A program made the translations under genes and the position numbers. From assembly GCA_016293845.1 (NCBI GenBank), contig JAEDDH010000019.1, forward strand, positions 10,812-74,811: a stretch of 64,000 nucleotides of DNA, given 5' to 3'. The first letter of the stretch is position 1. Each line of letters opens with the position of its first letter. Below, one piece after another: positions 61,201-62,041 of this stretch. Origin of the DNA: Bacteroidales bacterium. GTDB taxonomy: Bacteria > Bacteroidota > Bacteroidia > Bacteroidales > UBA3824. The notes below the pieces were generated by a model. It did not search any database. It was not told the origin of the DNA and worked only from the letters and a program-made list of their open reading frames with translations.

Positions 61201-61902
61201 CGCGCTCAGATGATGGTTGAAGACCAGAAACTCGCTACATATTTCTTCAACAAGCCTGGAAGATACCTCCTCTACCAGTACGCTTTCGGTCCTGGTGCCG
61301 ACGGTGAAGTATACATGAGAACTGATACAGTTACAGTATTCTCTACACCTATTGTTGATTACGAGGCTTATCCCGATACTGTACGTCTGCCCAACCAGGC
61401 TCTCTACACAAGCAACTCGTCGATCAATGGTACTACATATCTCTGGGACTTCGGTGATGGCGAAACCTCAACTGAGAAAGAGCCCACACACTACTATACT
61501 AAGGATGGCGACTTCTATATAACTCTCAAAGTTACTTCTTCTGAGGGTTGTACAACTCAGGGCAAACAACAGCACGTAAGGGTTGAGCCCGAAGGAATGC
61601 TCCGCTTCCCGAACGCCTTTGTACCCAACCCCGCTGGTCCTAACGATGGTCACGAGGTTAAGACTCACAACTGGGTATTCATACCCACACCGAGAACAGG
61701 TATCAAGGCTGGCACCTACAAGCTCCAGATATTCAACCGCTACGGCGAGAAGATATTTGAAAGCACTGATCCCGAAATTGGTTGGAACGGTTACTACCGT
61801 GGAAACCTCTGCAACCAAGATGTTTACGTTTGGAAGTGCAACTGCATATTCGAAAACGGTAAGATTTACAAGAAGATTGGAAACATAACATTGCTTCGTT
61901 AA
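31216..61902 (+). CDS. Giant 10,228-residue secreted T9SS type B repeat protein (SprB-like adhesin class)
   Basis: One uninterrupted frame of 10,228 codons fills 30.7 kb. The signal peptide ends at VSAQT near residue 41; a second ATG at codon 12 would also preserve it. Residues 42-155 are a unique Ig-like opening. Residues about 157-9764 are a tandem array of about 101 domains by hand count, averaging 95 residues. The consensus is C-x-L-x-A, then G-x-W, then V-x-x-L, F-x-W-T-V, C, and V-x-I-x-N-N. Residues 9765-10130 hold PKD-type domains (for example WDFGDGETS near 10072). The C-terminus from 10131 (FPNAFVPNPAGPNDGHEVK, FNRYGEKIFES, GWNGYYRG, DVYVWK) is the gliding-motility-associated, T9SS type B sorting domain. 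It should be exported by Sec and T9SS and anchored at or released from the surface. Adhesion or motility is inferred by class. No porP/sprF partner gene is adjacent. Confidence 0.9.
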   Translation: MNKTVIKKHTAMSTVLFKRITSFVIGVISILVLSAGNVSAQTISVSANQTTNQKCNGQATLTVNLTWNGTDQYRIHKVRYTVNGVTSNEIYWDNAGKSIDISNIKSGGENVTFQYALQKKNTDGSWSYTTNQNNHYQSTIVYVRNDMITNLGGGGTMNVCTNPTTLTAATLPYGWQGRWKNGNGQNVGNQNNPSYSAPTPSGTSTYTWNVTNTNGCTASATYTIVNHSNDINNNSFKMDPDKVVCSDVTTSQLGATIPNGASVRWDPSGKVDDPTSPHPKAINLEPGENIFTARVSIGYGCEEVSKTMKITRYTATAAASTAYVCDDRELNLTAYPDPALPNNVTPKWSIETVGNGQANGAITGGGNTNNATAKITGSGAVKFKWEAKIPGANGQSGCTVSAYTDAIVKEEVNADAEKNICIVQDDAHNDMTAPLVAAMPKFEGGYTGEWRPINGGNPATITDPTNPNTSMTFTDATKTHGITSFEWIATANNSGCQEKTIVNVVKIYAGFDMSDVTVCSKDDHIQLTAEDPSPGTGQWSKGTGTMTFVDKNAYVTDVYNVGGVNGGSQSINQVKWTVKYTPTNGTACTAIATKNIESMTVDAVPGNDDEVCTDTYTMKGGTLPTTNPPTTGQWTWTYKGGSLPNSPDVVIANTGNPKTTVSNLHPGANEFEWTVTRKNQDGTKECHDTKSVIIYNSKVKKPEAGDQQNLCFDNTTLAATPPADGKGEWDKLTGGGNSTVIVDPTNPNTQVTGLQRGKNSFRWTAYNGELSDKKCQESDQVDVFYMPIDIDAGDTQMLCDGQTNFQATGNPGAYMNDNPNIEWKAFWEPVANNAYVITPSTATGTAADVAPVLSANVAGITKGEHHFRLTLQILDKTTGDVICQKSDEVTIWNDEVGVVSAGINDITCGDPHSAKKASTGSADLYHSWFEGNYRSLNGTPPPDANYWGEWTNPAGGATIANANSYQTSVSNLQRYSQETRPDYWTNNPTVNVFTWTLHYKNPDTQHECYSSADVEIIWLAPFDADAGDNQLVCGKDVNLNAEDEGAGAMYNWWTSSTAASNTNNLYYQNPYWGGKAVLVENHQGIDVSVAVNGVSGRPAGTEATKKDVFVYEDEVEFEGDGKTYVIISTRTVYYNPGSQSGYDRNNNAFVSYVDIKYQYYEKSTYKDYNNRGTEVTPPADSQAAAYQIADEIYNMSINGQQTAATPANPSITQYRWYKANRLVDPFHTTQGGGEQKVVTCLVYDDTEVKVLGLMSDVNAGSEAAICDDEYQLAAVGWETIKPNGTVSDYSVSLVDQSWSVVHGHGTFVDVHEPSSLVQNMSYDTNIYRWTVIASIKSTNSNGQIIQSDNCVMSDDVYITNAQPAVPALPADREECDKDNINLKGNLPVRGNGLWRVLGGTGIITHQSCKDATCDAFVDNLSWGENLFEWSIVNRWESKKNPNKVFIECSNAAYQRIYYHGMDAEASPDQFLCSDEANLTGSLPDVGDISPVEFAKYGAPHGWWTTQSGVAKFYDYDNTLAAPSGINVNVYASHVLLKHTPRSNYTTVVWHVKWGGCSNKKEVRVFNNLPYNAPTTGPTQDVCEDYANLTSQNVMSTHNNLSTKTPTVTSKAPHFQESTWSGKESPMSYNEWTSTSANVTFNDALNGTTVANHLNKPGLTELFLTFYNKNVDWQNDPNGDVNPIDKTKPVEYCYLEDKLQIYNNSVTTYAGLDQTLCGYPQKDNYATLSAQNTPVDSKGEWSVTGGTSSDISFADKNDNTTKITVKNGASGDYTLTWTLKKRNGNNNTEPYCVAKDEVVITMNVPDTAIAQAFDVNRNLLRGNVQVCADNVDLHYDREYQRGEGAWTSTSDGLITYTPNSSATDLNVTKLPINSTVFTLTIDYHNCKSIDTIEVFNNRVVAIAETRADRDPHVKDICEDSYSLSANNYALNDGDKYNTIQKWTCSHASVQFKDNNSPEASVTGLVRSQNKSVTNRLVWTVTKGKCSTSDYIDVYNNKFEIQDKPNFIVCDNTATLVGEAPGTQNSTYYGVWKVERGGSIFTSNESSNTVTVGKLQKQENEFSWTVFRNGCSAEDRIIVFNNEVEAKAGEDINTCDETVKLQAVKPEWGVGTWTVHSASGSPTFGETSLAGGLSEMTVFNGYVFGLKQGETVLKWTVKSNLNEPVPTSITKPNGTVIHEGKVYEYPKACVDEDLVSIHNDMPDDPEVIEPSVEICQEKTSAGLDVLLKAKEVRAASGGTSWGVGHWEYYSGPTGGVIVTSAENESKIDNLPYGESVYAWVVEKTGSNGLVCRKADYVHVFNNYVEAELNNAYDEVCEPKTNLYAKDPADRFPGATGVWSYQNFSNIPAADCPVIAQATDPSTQVTSKLPSGRSNFVWTVKKGSGKCHAEVIYSVDNNMVEAEIASPALNNNELNIHNSYEICKPDELRLIAKAIPNAATGTWTLDQKPSGFDMSSLNIASPNGLVTDVKGLYMGNSTYVFKWSVQIGTGKCNKESDITITNNGFTVDADKSIDTKSKYICGPQYTLNPEIISGTTGTWTVESGSGYFMENGVRSSTTHNATATVYGLTEGKASQLRWYVQSTKCDAYDYVLLFNDEISLTASQADPNKKSCDGSYELSGTSLSSYTGAKGEWKTNATTGHFTGDKSNSQITYEGIMPNTDVTLYWTVVSPNASCYTEASVTVHNYEFNLEADQNRVTNCEDDFVLEGHYPAASNAETYNGVWSLDIGSGLAAPVAASSVKAAGLSNKINNVFFWTVTGSKSNCKKVQTWSVVNPNPSIPSIVTNNGTETCTGEIDLEANAPEVGEGHWTSDVACSITETIGSTYLAEVKDMALDATKFTWTLTNTVGSTPCTRETDITVNNNKVEAIITTKSTNKTCNGEIKMEAFATPGATTAVWTKPSSSPAVFDPADGSSTKVTVTNLGYGKTTFTWTVAKGSGAPGCKQTDQIDIYNNEVAANIAKDTAHTCTDDIQLWADNIAEFGSGTDAAKGEWRLVTAPPSMGAASTGVYFDNSNSYQAKASGLTHTGAYTFEWTVSKGDCSKSDRIIVYQSKVYAGADQTITTCDSEEALHGASLSSETTGLWTFITPKGSHNIQSATSAEALLTGITDRDEVTLNWTVTHNIANCKDVAEFTIKNVKVTANIQKTEVPHCRTPATINADYVDPAVGTGTWTKKNTAASANFLTDATKSELQVTGFADGAKVEFVWTVVSASAPYCKTEATAMVINNVYNNVNAGVGGNVCGNSTTLMAGQLPTGFSGTWAVNTNAHITIPASSETTVTSLDKDENTFTWTISRYPYGHENYCPNKAEISIFNIEPTAAQITTPNNTEICQSTYQLQAVPVDNPNLEYGVWSKISGEGIFATNDSSNEVSVANLSSSERFKWTTYAKADVSCKHEAEVTIKNNSVKAPAAGDYTEEICITGNQTYTITTEDPAQGATGVWYDKDHNVVGNASTLSVSAAMAPVNVGGTFTWTLSKGTTNICHAYQNVTLVNNGVEAAQPQITYGTAPGKTDVVCSPTIELTANDVKNIYGANTNGWWELRDFPSGNITRNQIVIESPNNYVTKVSGMTSPGSYEFVWHVSKGSSCVNEATLLVTSQYFTVNAGHTNANEHNVTVCGDQITLAATASINDNEIQSGSWVLSNPAGAVITGTVANAINSNPVVSNITSTGSRLSWNVTSTQGCTATDFINVSNAQISPDIKVVSTLPICDGEVELQGTPLPTGNLKGYWTEDSPDVSKSGKFTDDVKNELDAAHATTNVIYYRGIKEGKTVTLRWTIKNTMTDGTICENSKTVDITNNGFIVDAGPDDVTHCDDSYTMNAKLPVVQGNETYTGTWSQGNVGKGDIVSVNDSKTVVNHLRNFEENQFIWTVVQTINGQPGCTNSAMVTIVNPSATKPVIDLPDNNDTYTCSGSVNLRATAPTTTIGETGKWTVKPGYGEGTFDNTGAASVKVSNMNPDANTFVWTITRTSNGKTCTAEVERTINNYHVDAQITETEIAVCGGIANLAGQQASTFSNTEGVWTANQTVQLVENGTSTTKIAGNPISNSADITVVVPSGETNFVWTLTKNVTSGVIGSCSAADNVVVKNNNVVAHIHNTLLWTCNTSETVQAESLLGTTATGRWTCVQAHGSTDAADLAAVVISDPDNNRTEVSNMTTPGAYVFRWTVNHGSCPATSAEVTINQGTFKVDAYVTDGVNGNNVMNICGEEAYLAASEPGVLDPARGDFAKWEVADPSSVIFANDNSEGANANVNKVTLTGKTASLTWHVKRNGCEDHSTVIITNQMPEAYASDYVTCDGSGQLQATQDLVNKTYWEKVDQTSHINIKDINDYASLFDGMDDNSQVKLNWVVESANMPGCKHPVTITVYNNGFDKSRINAGSDQNICVDYAQLGAVTPAGYEGVWSTDVTGVLFYDDSNKVTLNASTASAFVTNLQAGDNVLTWSLYKTQNGKECKSQKSITVTNNFPGTPQVTTLSQELCNPSIELTATPATSPAAGFWTSDNSNIVYSNSTNAVCTVSNLSRGDNKFYWNLHKNGNCVHTSAPIVITNNAVKVDPNLDIRVCQDTTIVVADPSLYGATGSWSVSQGGSFTIPTAASPFIIDVSPSRDGATYSWTVSKGGCTKTQDITITTDEVTAKIIEPASSPYDLCGNELILKALDFTTQGSADIKGYWTLENWPTNKINRSEINILDATAISTTIKGMDAEGLYKLSWTVKKNNCKSVDYAAINVQQVKIYADLNPNMINNRMSICSEDYMLNPTIPSSYNSAKWEVVSGTGYFGPETAPSKSTNLANSVIHGLTSGDTQLKWTVTRGTCDVSADLTLTNDKIPANVTSVPTYICKETDVLRLKGYVGSSYKWELIGSDGTNGKLINENNNYVELTGVQLGKTAHVRYTVINELADKSTCTDVKDYYYTNEGFVPNAGNNDITECKSEYQLNATLPSPINGVAYTGVWSMGQGTTVHMEASDYTNANAKVSALSNTSPNEFTWTVTSPNGHCTESASVIIYNNMPDNVAITSHTDGQVVCEPYINNLRAAQYSPTNATAEWSINVVGANITGKTSISASIDRLEPGKNIITWSVSYPNTSNGKTGMPKVCTVPKQITVINNYYDAKIITKDQVVCDGSNEIELQAEDPSQFAGATGEWTANVNTVNIVSPTKSTTMVKNLPPGQEVVFTWTVKPSTLGTICGDSKTATVKIKNQALDLVNNPVVISHNNDPENDNIICVDNLTLTPTAPESGWSGKWTVADHGIPSGVNAPVFNTNGNILNLTNIQSSPGNKYTYIWTVTNTSNPACFKEASYTFYNNAFETAAYYKNGVKSDEMDICGTTGTLSALAGSATAQGKWTMDDGVTPINTASIVIDNVASAGSSFEITSTSGDPQIRWTVTDKGCSASAPLTIRNVKPSVADFTDITVCSDNVTITATKPLANETGLWNYAGSTTLTIGSPTYFVSDVSKIEDNTINAITWTVTTNKVANCFTQKVLNIHNVKVSAEPRAVAATTCGTEGEIYANLPSDYTGQWTVEGAAGPYFGPSTAQSATSSLDRVQVGNLQRGNNTFRWTLTHKTVLNCSPSATVTIKSDDFDDPKIVSTNLETCTGSIDLEADAPNSGVKGWWTTSGSAFIDPDVSTDTKITATKLDYRTNTFIWHLLKPGCPERTTSVDVENNQVIAQIKTTENYSCDDPFVLSAFDNDISYPGSEGVWSTNYDAFKLGGTATNQIVGSSSVLVYNLPTNGATFNWTLTKDGKCPDTKSITIANCFVPVGTEQTVVACGSEIHLEAIDITSYGNAHGEWSLVDYNPALINKSEISIVSPNTYNTDIKGLNDAGSYKFRWTVYKDVNGERRCEKYQDWIVTNNKFAVDADIKNPAGTKVSICQSADNIYGSDPDGGTGKWTVFDAANHPGIYFDNSTTAQTVVHGITEAGATLVWSVTKNGCTISDAFQIQNNGITAIAQIDNPNGIVCDGIAELSTGNDLTIQGVSGTWSMEDGSFDGFDANSLHTAVTEFSRIPNDKTVYLKWSIERQLLDGTVCSDDTTLAVTNYGFTVSAGNGIGYVVCDASTYNLQGSGSYSDAATGYWTSEYKPVIFKDNNTTAQSVEVSNLNNRGSNRFSWTVTDNGCTKTSDWFTVIDNNPKQPQFISPTVTNYQTCEASFGLTVSVPSGNEKGYWEGPASAVYYPSSTYYNVTVSNMTANQTHDFIWHVSLGDDAAHACSKQTKVSVTNNHFEASIITKPQTICLAPDQEFTLEAVDSEQMFNEPGQWSVVGDKIPLPATSNSAQMTLKGIPYGEYDFVWTVGASSTSKCPQAEDRVKIINSYITANAGDDKVFCSSTAEVLSKNFTEGTGRWACVGGGDNINFANVSIDNPNDYTSIVRYLVGGTYKFRWTVTSPDGKCQSYDDVEITNNSFDVYADKDATKAPDGTNVHYICSDKVQITASALGGGTPVWSLGTSGTGYIVSSTNNVVELAGITKELQLKWTEQDRNGCSNSDEVKIVNRKPLLADFTDDYTCDGTYKLSVGSKESYQTGRWERLSNFAGHFEGYADDVAFVDNSLSVTYFGIEDDQTVSFRWVVTDNNLPSCSDAKTIKITNYHITPVIDAATYESCDNTVSYVKGSNPDETKYVGKWDATTNTSFADVNQSHTSITAMQQGDNVITWTLSNRSGINTCINETSATIVNNYPGTAVINKTNTESCDHTIDLVAENYTVNHASGKWSLAFDDNNVVFDETSNVTAHVSGLNKNTTKFVWTVTKGNCSVFDEVDIIDNTTTAELDMPATTQSCDNTIQLKAVDNLQAFPNSHGWWSTNSGQALFSNGQSSIAAATTVANVPADGEIFKWNVYQGNCPPNFQTVNVNNYYVEASIITEGGVLCQSEKTVEAKTISGYANAYGYWSISSYPQEDMTINDITIENANTTRATFKGLTKPGEYKFAWNVYRLVNGKIECEHSDEVTFNQGSFVVDALENDDDNRLAICGEWTTLNASPISAGCTGSWENINKVAGVVIADSNSPTSEISGIPSSGVTLRWTVSKQGGCTYTSDVYYVNNKPVATVSIKNSDCNGNVTLQGNDLSSNSNLEGWWTKDKPADSGDFVTATSNVNTVEYAGISNQATVKLIWHIRNNFNGGSCEDTAAIDVTNQGFIFSVGSDDVTNNCEDKYQLNANMPSDVTGLSGYWKSNNSNVVFSTSNAQYASAPSTDPNAWVTGLSQSNGNVFTWYVLGSQCGEPNKSVTIYYNAPSESSIKTEDGTIVCETSATLNANAPSYGTGHWEVPAGVTFAQGYESTDAQVIVNNMQPNSDATFTWVVERANINKTTGYVKGVCKDPSSVTIKNYQFTPEIYASNTVCGDELAIQGLMPDQGDFIGTWSSSYSDIVFTASTTDAKGMAYTTVKNLRRGDNTIQWTVVDKAGKCPSNNVATMTITNTTPSTASIIDKGTTESCDNDEFALEAKGFNAATETGKWTAKGGDVKFTPNNDSKTTATQLSIGDNEIVWTITSKADPKCESSASVIIVNNKVIATIGQPIETCDGTETLNAVDPQSIPYGGTGLWSNIPNGATIDATAMTLFNAEIKNIPAGGHTLTWTVSKGGCSDHKDLKVTNNSVTALINEGTFNPSTNHYELYICKMPQKITANNLSGLTGVTGKWEAVLPTTFTIESTAHEVYVSNLDNGSNTLKWTVEHGKCSADAIIDIYNNTVQTSINGKDADGNMYTKCNDYAVVNAILPSGCTGIWNINGPGSAADPSMLTCSQIKVVGLANDKFTKLTWTVTSDNNPDCHDDDFINVRSNKVVAEITSNDPVILCESDGNNAKIQAKALSQGKGWWEPFSIGNTGHIDDSESAILNVTGIAPDVTEKYVWHVELGTGSDMCKDEKVVTVINKNFKLQAGSKIVNNIAMYDGNNCEDYVSLGATKYNEGHGLWTVTSGKGTVIDPTSYNSKLLILPGETVDLTWTYDREDGCPAKQAFATVISHKVVAVANDVNSCESDALLDADEPKYAIGEWGYWTAPDHVAFDNNGNASTLANGKVTGLQQGSNSFIWHLHNAYCSDVKTVNVTYLVPNAKISLQSPFETCYDNLEALSASEDPAIHGYTGYWGIKAGANIEFGDKTNFLTSVKGLNRDKDNILTWTVVTPENCRHTEEVVIRNVGVENNPGGPYYNCGEKDKEYTLAANDPYPNNWEGWWEVAPVSKTQAALAGFSFTNSTASNSGYVNAPSGAMLVTWTVRDPNSSKQCKSTKEVTITNNGFDISAGDESQVDICADVVSLSGSHYQGNFKGKWSAVDGNSPVKFADPTNYQTTVTNLEYNSNILRWEVEYKGCKKHADIDVRHKRYLDFTAGDDKTICDESVLLENVTNPNSFSNDRPVTAYWECNINGVTFSNSTVHSPKVSNLQFGPNTFTWHVHNGYCDMVDQVIITSNRVRAYSGGGDDYINQCEDYYSLMAQLPDTKFDSVAWSIGQGNAKFATPKFISNDVVFDPANSNMSAVDKAYWSTKTQAEFNQYASSFNSANNNTKATSLAQGKNELIWHVYYNGCETMDTVRINNLAPDKPIVPTEREQICRTDYHLSANAPNIGKGHWEQVGGSSTINIVKPTANYTDVTGLSSGPNNFMWVITNEQDGKVCTLSAPYTLVNSEITTTAGQNEVTCDDFYTLSATDPAPYTGYWVDVDGLGAQFENNNSTNYEVKVTNLHTGGNTFRWVVDDPKTGCHAEANVVITNNKPTQPKLGAGYTVCQDFTTLKGNTYASDEIGVWNKVGGSSRIANSTATQTKVTGLSRGPNEFTWTITRGKGDEACTSEPASIKIYASQFQVGASTPKPEYCKDTAEVYGTTNADDGTYTSLWTARTGTGTFITNATTDASQANAVVTNLSPGINIITWTVKTKAPDGTDCELSADVEVLNNTAPKAILPKEDVACSSSFDIQGNQPMEAGVTGYWKVEQGSGSFSAKSNFKTTITGLDIGQHNYISWNLQKGKCVNTAVIDIFADEAVTSVTSDNGTGIKHTCDNELTISGTAPPSGGKGWWTTTSRDAKFVNNDTESPNTRITNVKTGSHVFVWNVETEHGCGAKAELKVINEKYDIIAHMSGVNPVCDGHVELNGTSPTGSAIGWWTGPDNATFSDKSNNVTTMYMSNYGDNTAYWHVKKGNCESVSSVYVFNSSVTAYGGEDIIVCSDQETQSLIAQAAPQGGRGWWEYVNGSVEIADKSSNNTTITKVQQGTNTIRWWVASPDYVDPVTHNVSPGCRDKYDVTVSNNDFSANAGTNFEVCGPQTTLNAVLPKGAVGSWSGGDFLDNTDPKTTVYNLRNAEPTELTWTVIYNGCTEDAKVIVTNTKVDITIPTGGITGTRQICSDELQIEATNNAGTGTWRVIQGQGKFDNSTNNVTKVSKLTANENILRWEVINGRNKCHTYKDVTIDNKALNFSAGANQNVCDTFAYLSAQPLAANQEGWWTWGFGGSSGSFSGAGPVFANSTANNTVVYGLYFNDEGSGYSNAFTWHIHDNNTGCSGEAKVLVTSYHFTIDADTSTRENVHVSDLNHYKIGGTGQKQDDNSNDLYKFEWKPVMGSGRPTNPNSDVTEFVNLSSGINQFAYIATLIDNEIPGTNGMRKPKCTAENIVTINYRAFTVEAGDDKSICEDSIKLAASRPDGAVGHWTSRERGCDFDDPTNPNTWVRYLKPGENILYWNVTRNGFTAIDSVIIYNYGFKVDAGPDQHLCVDSTELSGSAPLGNPLITTDWSGYWDTPKGSATYSAPSQQNTKVKDLAAATNLIVWHAKAWSDQLKTSNTTSITCYAEDTVRVAYYVAPDAEFNIVPKTAAGCTPFTAQFANTTIDTDSTGSTFYTWNFGNITSLETTDHDNLVERTFYNTSDHDSTLTIWLTSGIKIPGNKTCYNTDSSDITIFSVPTAKFTVSPHRQMQPSTQFSMYAVQVPGDEVRYAWSYGDGQGSVWNNNAEFEKTLTHKYMDFGEYKIVLDVKNKYCAASDTQIVIIDAAPPKRTMQSKGFKGCEPYLHELIEEVLYADSVRWDIYEVTDSLELRAQMMVEDQKLATYFFNKPGRYLLYQYAFGPGADGEVYMRTDTVTVFSTPIVDYEAYPDTVRLPNQALYTSNSSINGTTYLWDFGDGETSTEKEPTHYYTKDGDFYITLKVTSSEGCTTQGKQQHVRVEPEGMLRFPNAFVPNPAGPNDGHEVKTHNWVFIPTPRTGIKAGTYKLQIFNRYGEKIFESTDPEIGWNGYYRGNLCNQDVYVWKCNCIFENGKIYKKIGNITLLR
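31685..60507 (+). repeat. Array of about 101 tandem ~95-residue domains inside the giant gene
   Basis: Counting the F-x-W-T-V-x(n)-C-x(n)-V-x-I signature by eye gives about 101 copies. Each copy usually holds two Cys (one at the start, one after W-T-V), two conserved Trp, and an Asn-Asn link to the next. Copies are related in protein sequence, but DNA identity between neighbours is low, so the array is old and not a simple recent tandem duplication. Lengths range from about 80 to 130 residues; the first dozen copies are the most irregular. Confidence 0.85.
38413..52017 (+). repeat. Higher-order repeat: six-domain block repeated about nine times
   Basis: Within the domain array one subtype recurs at every sixth position. 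It is recognised by a long insert with S-I/N-I-x-x-P-N-x-Y-x-T, G-x-Y-x-F-x-W-T-V and a Gly-Trp or Gly-x-Trp start. Its Y-x-F-x-W motif lies near 38640, 40288, 41920, 43670, 45304, 47010, 48650, 50297 and 51930, which gives spacings of 1.63-1.75 kb. The other five subtypes keep a fixed order between them. An example is the subtype containing C-D-G-x-x-x-L-x-G, followed by NxGFxVDAG-type and then GxGHW-type domains. After about 52 kb the register becomes unclear. Confidence 0.78.
60508..61902 (+). other. PKD-type domains and T9SS type B C-terminal domain of the giant protein
   Basis: Residues 9765-10228 break the 95-residue pattern. Residues 9765-9860 (FNIVPKTAAGCTPFTAQFAN, YTWNFGN) and 9865-9945 (YAWSYGDGQGS, THKYMDFGEYKIVLDV) are PKD-like. 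Residues 9950-10040 are an unassigned linker domain. Residues 10045-10120 form a clear PKD domain with YLWDFGDGETSTEKEP and THYYTKDGDFYITLKV. From 10131 comes the type B sorting domain ending in KKIGNITLLR. Confidence 0.88.
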
Positions 61903-61919
61903 CAATCGATAACTATCAC

Positions 61920-61958
61920 AAAAAAGGCTGCCCTAATAAGCAGCCTTTTTTGTTTTTA
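61920..61958 (+). terminator. Intrinsic terminator of the giant gene
   Basis: AAAAAGGCTGC (61921-61931) pairs with GCAGCCTTTTT (61940-61950), an 11-bp stem with an 8-base loop, followed by TGTTTTTAT. It lies 18 bases after the stop codon. Confidence 0.93.
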
Positions 61959-62004
61959 TAACATTTCTTAATTTAAAGGTAACATTATTAACGATAATCT
62001 GTTA

Positions 62005-62012
62005 TAAATTTG
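62005..62012 (+). promoter_or_regulatory. -7 element of the typA promoter
   Basis: TAAATTTG, followed by CACC, lies 29 bases before the typA ATG. No clear TTTG is found 17-23 bases upstream, so only half of the promoter is seen. Confidence 0.5.
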
Positions 62013-62041
62013 CACCTTATAAAAATTTAATTGAAACCACA

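Noticed and set aside
31216..61902. Many antisense and out-of-frame open frames of 60-290 codons across the giant gene
   Set aside because: They are shadows of a long Thr/Asn/Gly-rich coding frame. None has a promoter, signal peptide or recognisable motif, and they change position with the repeats.
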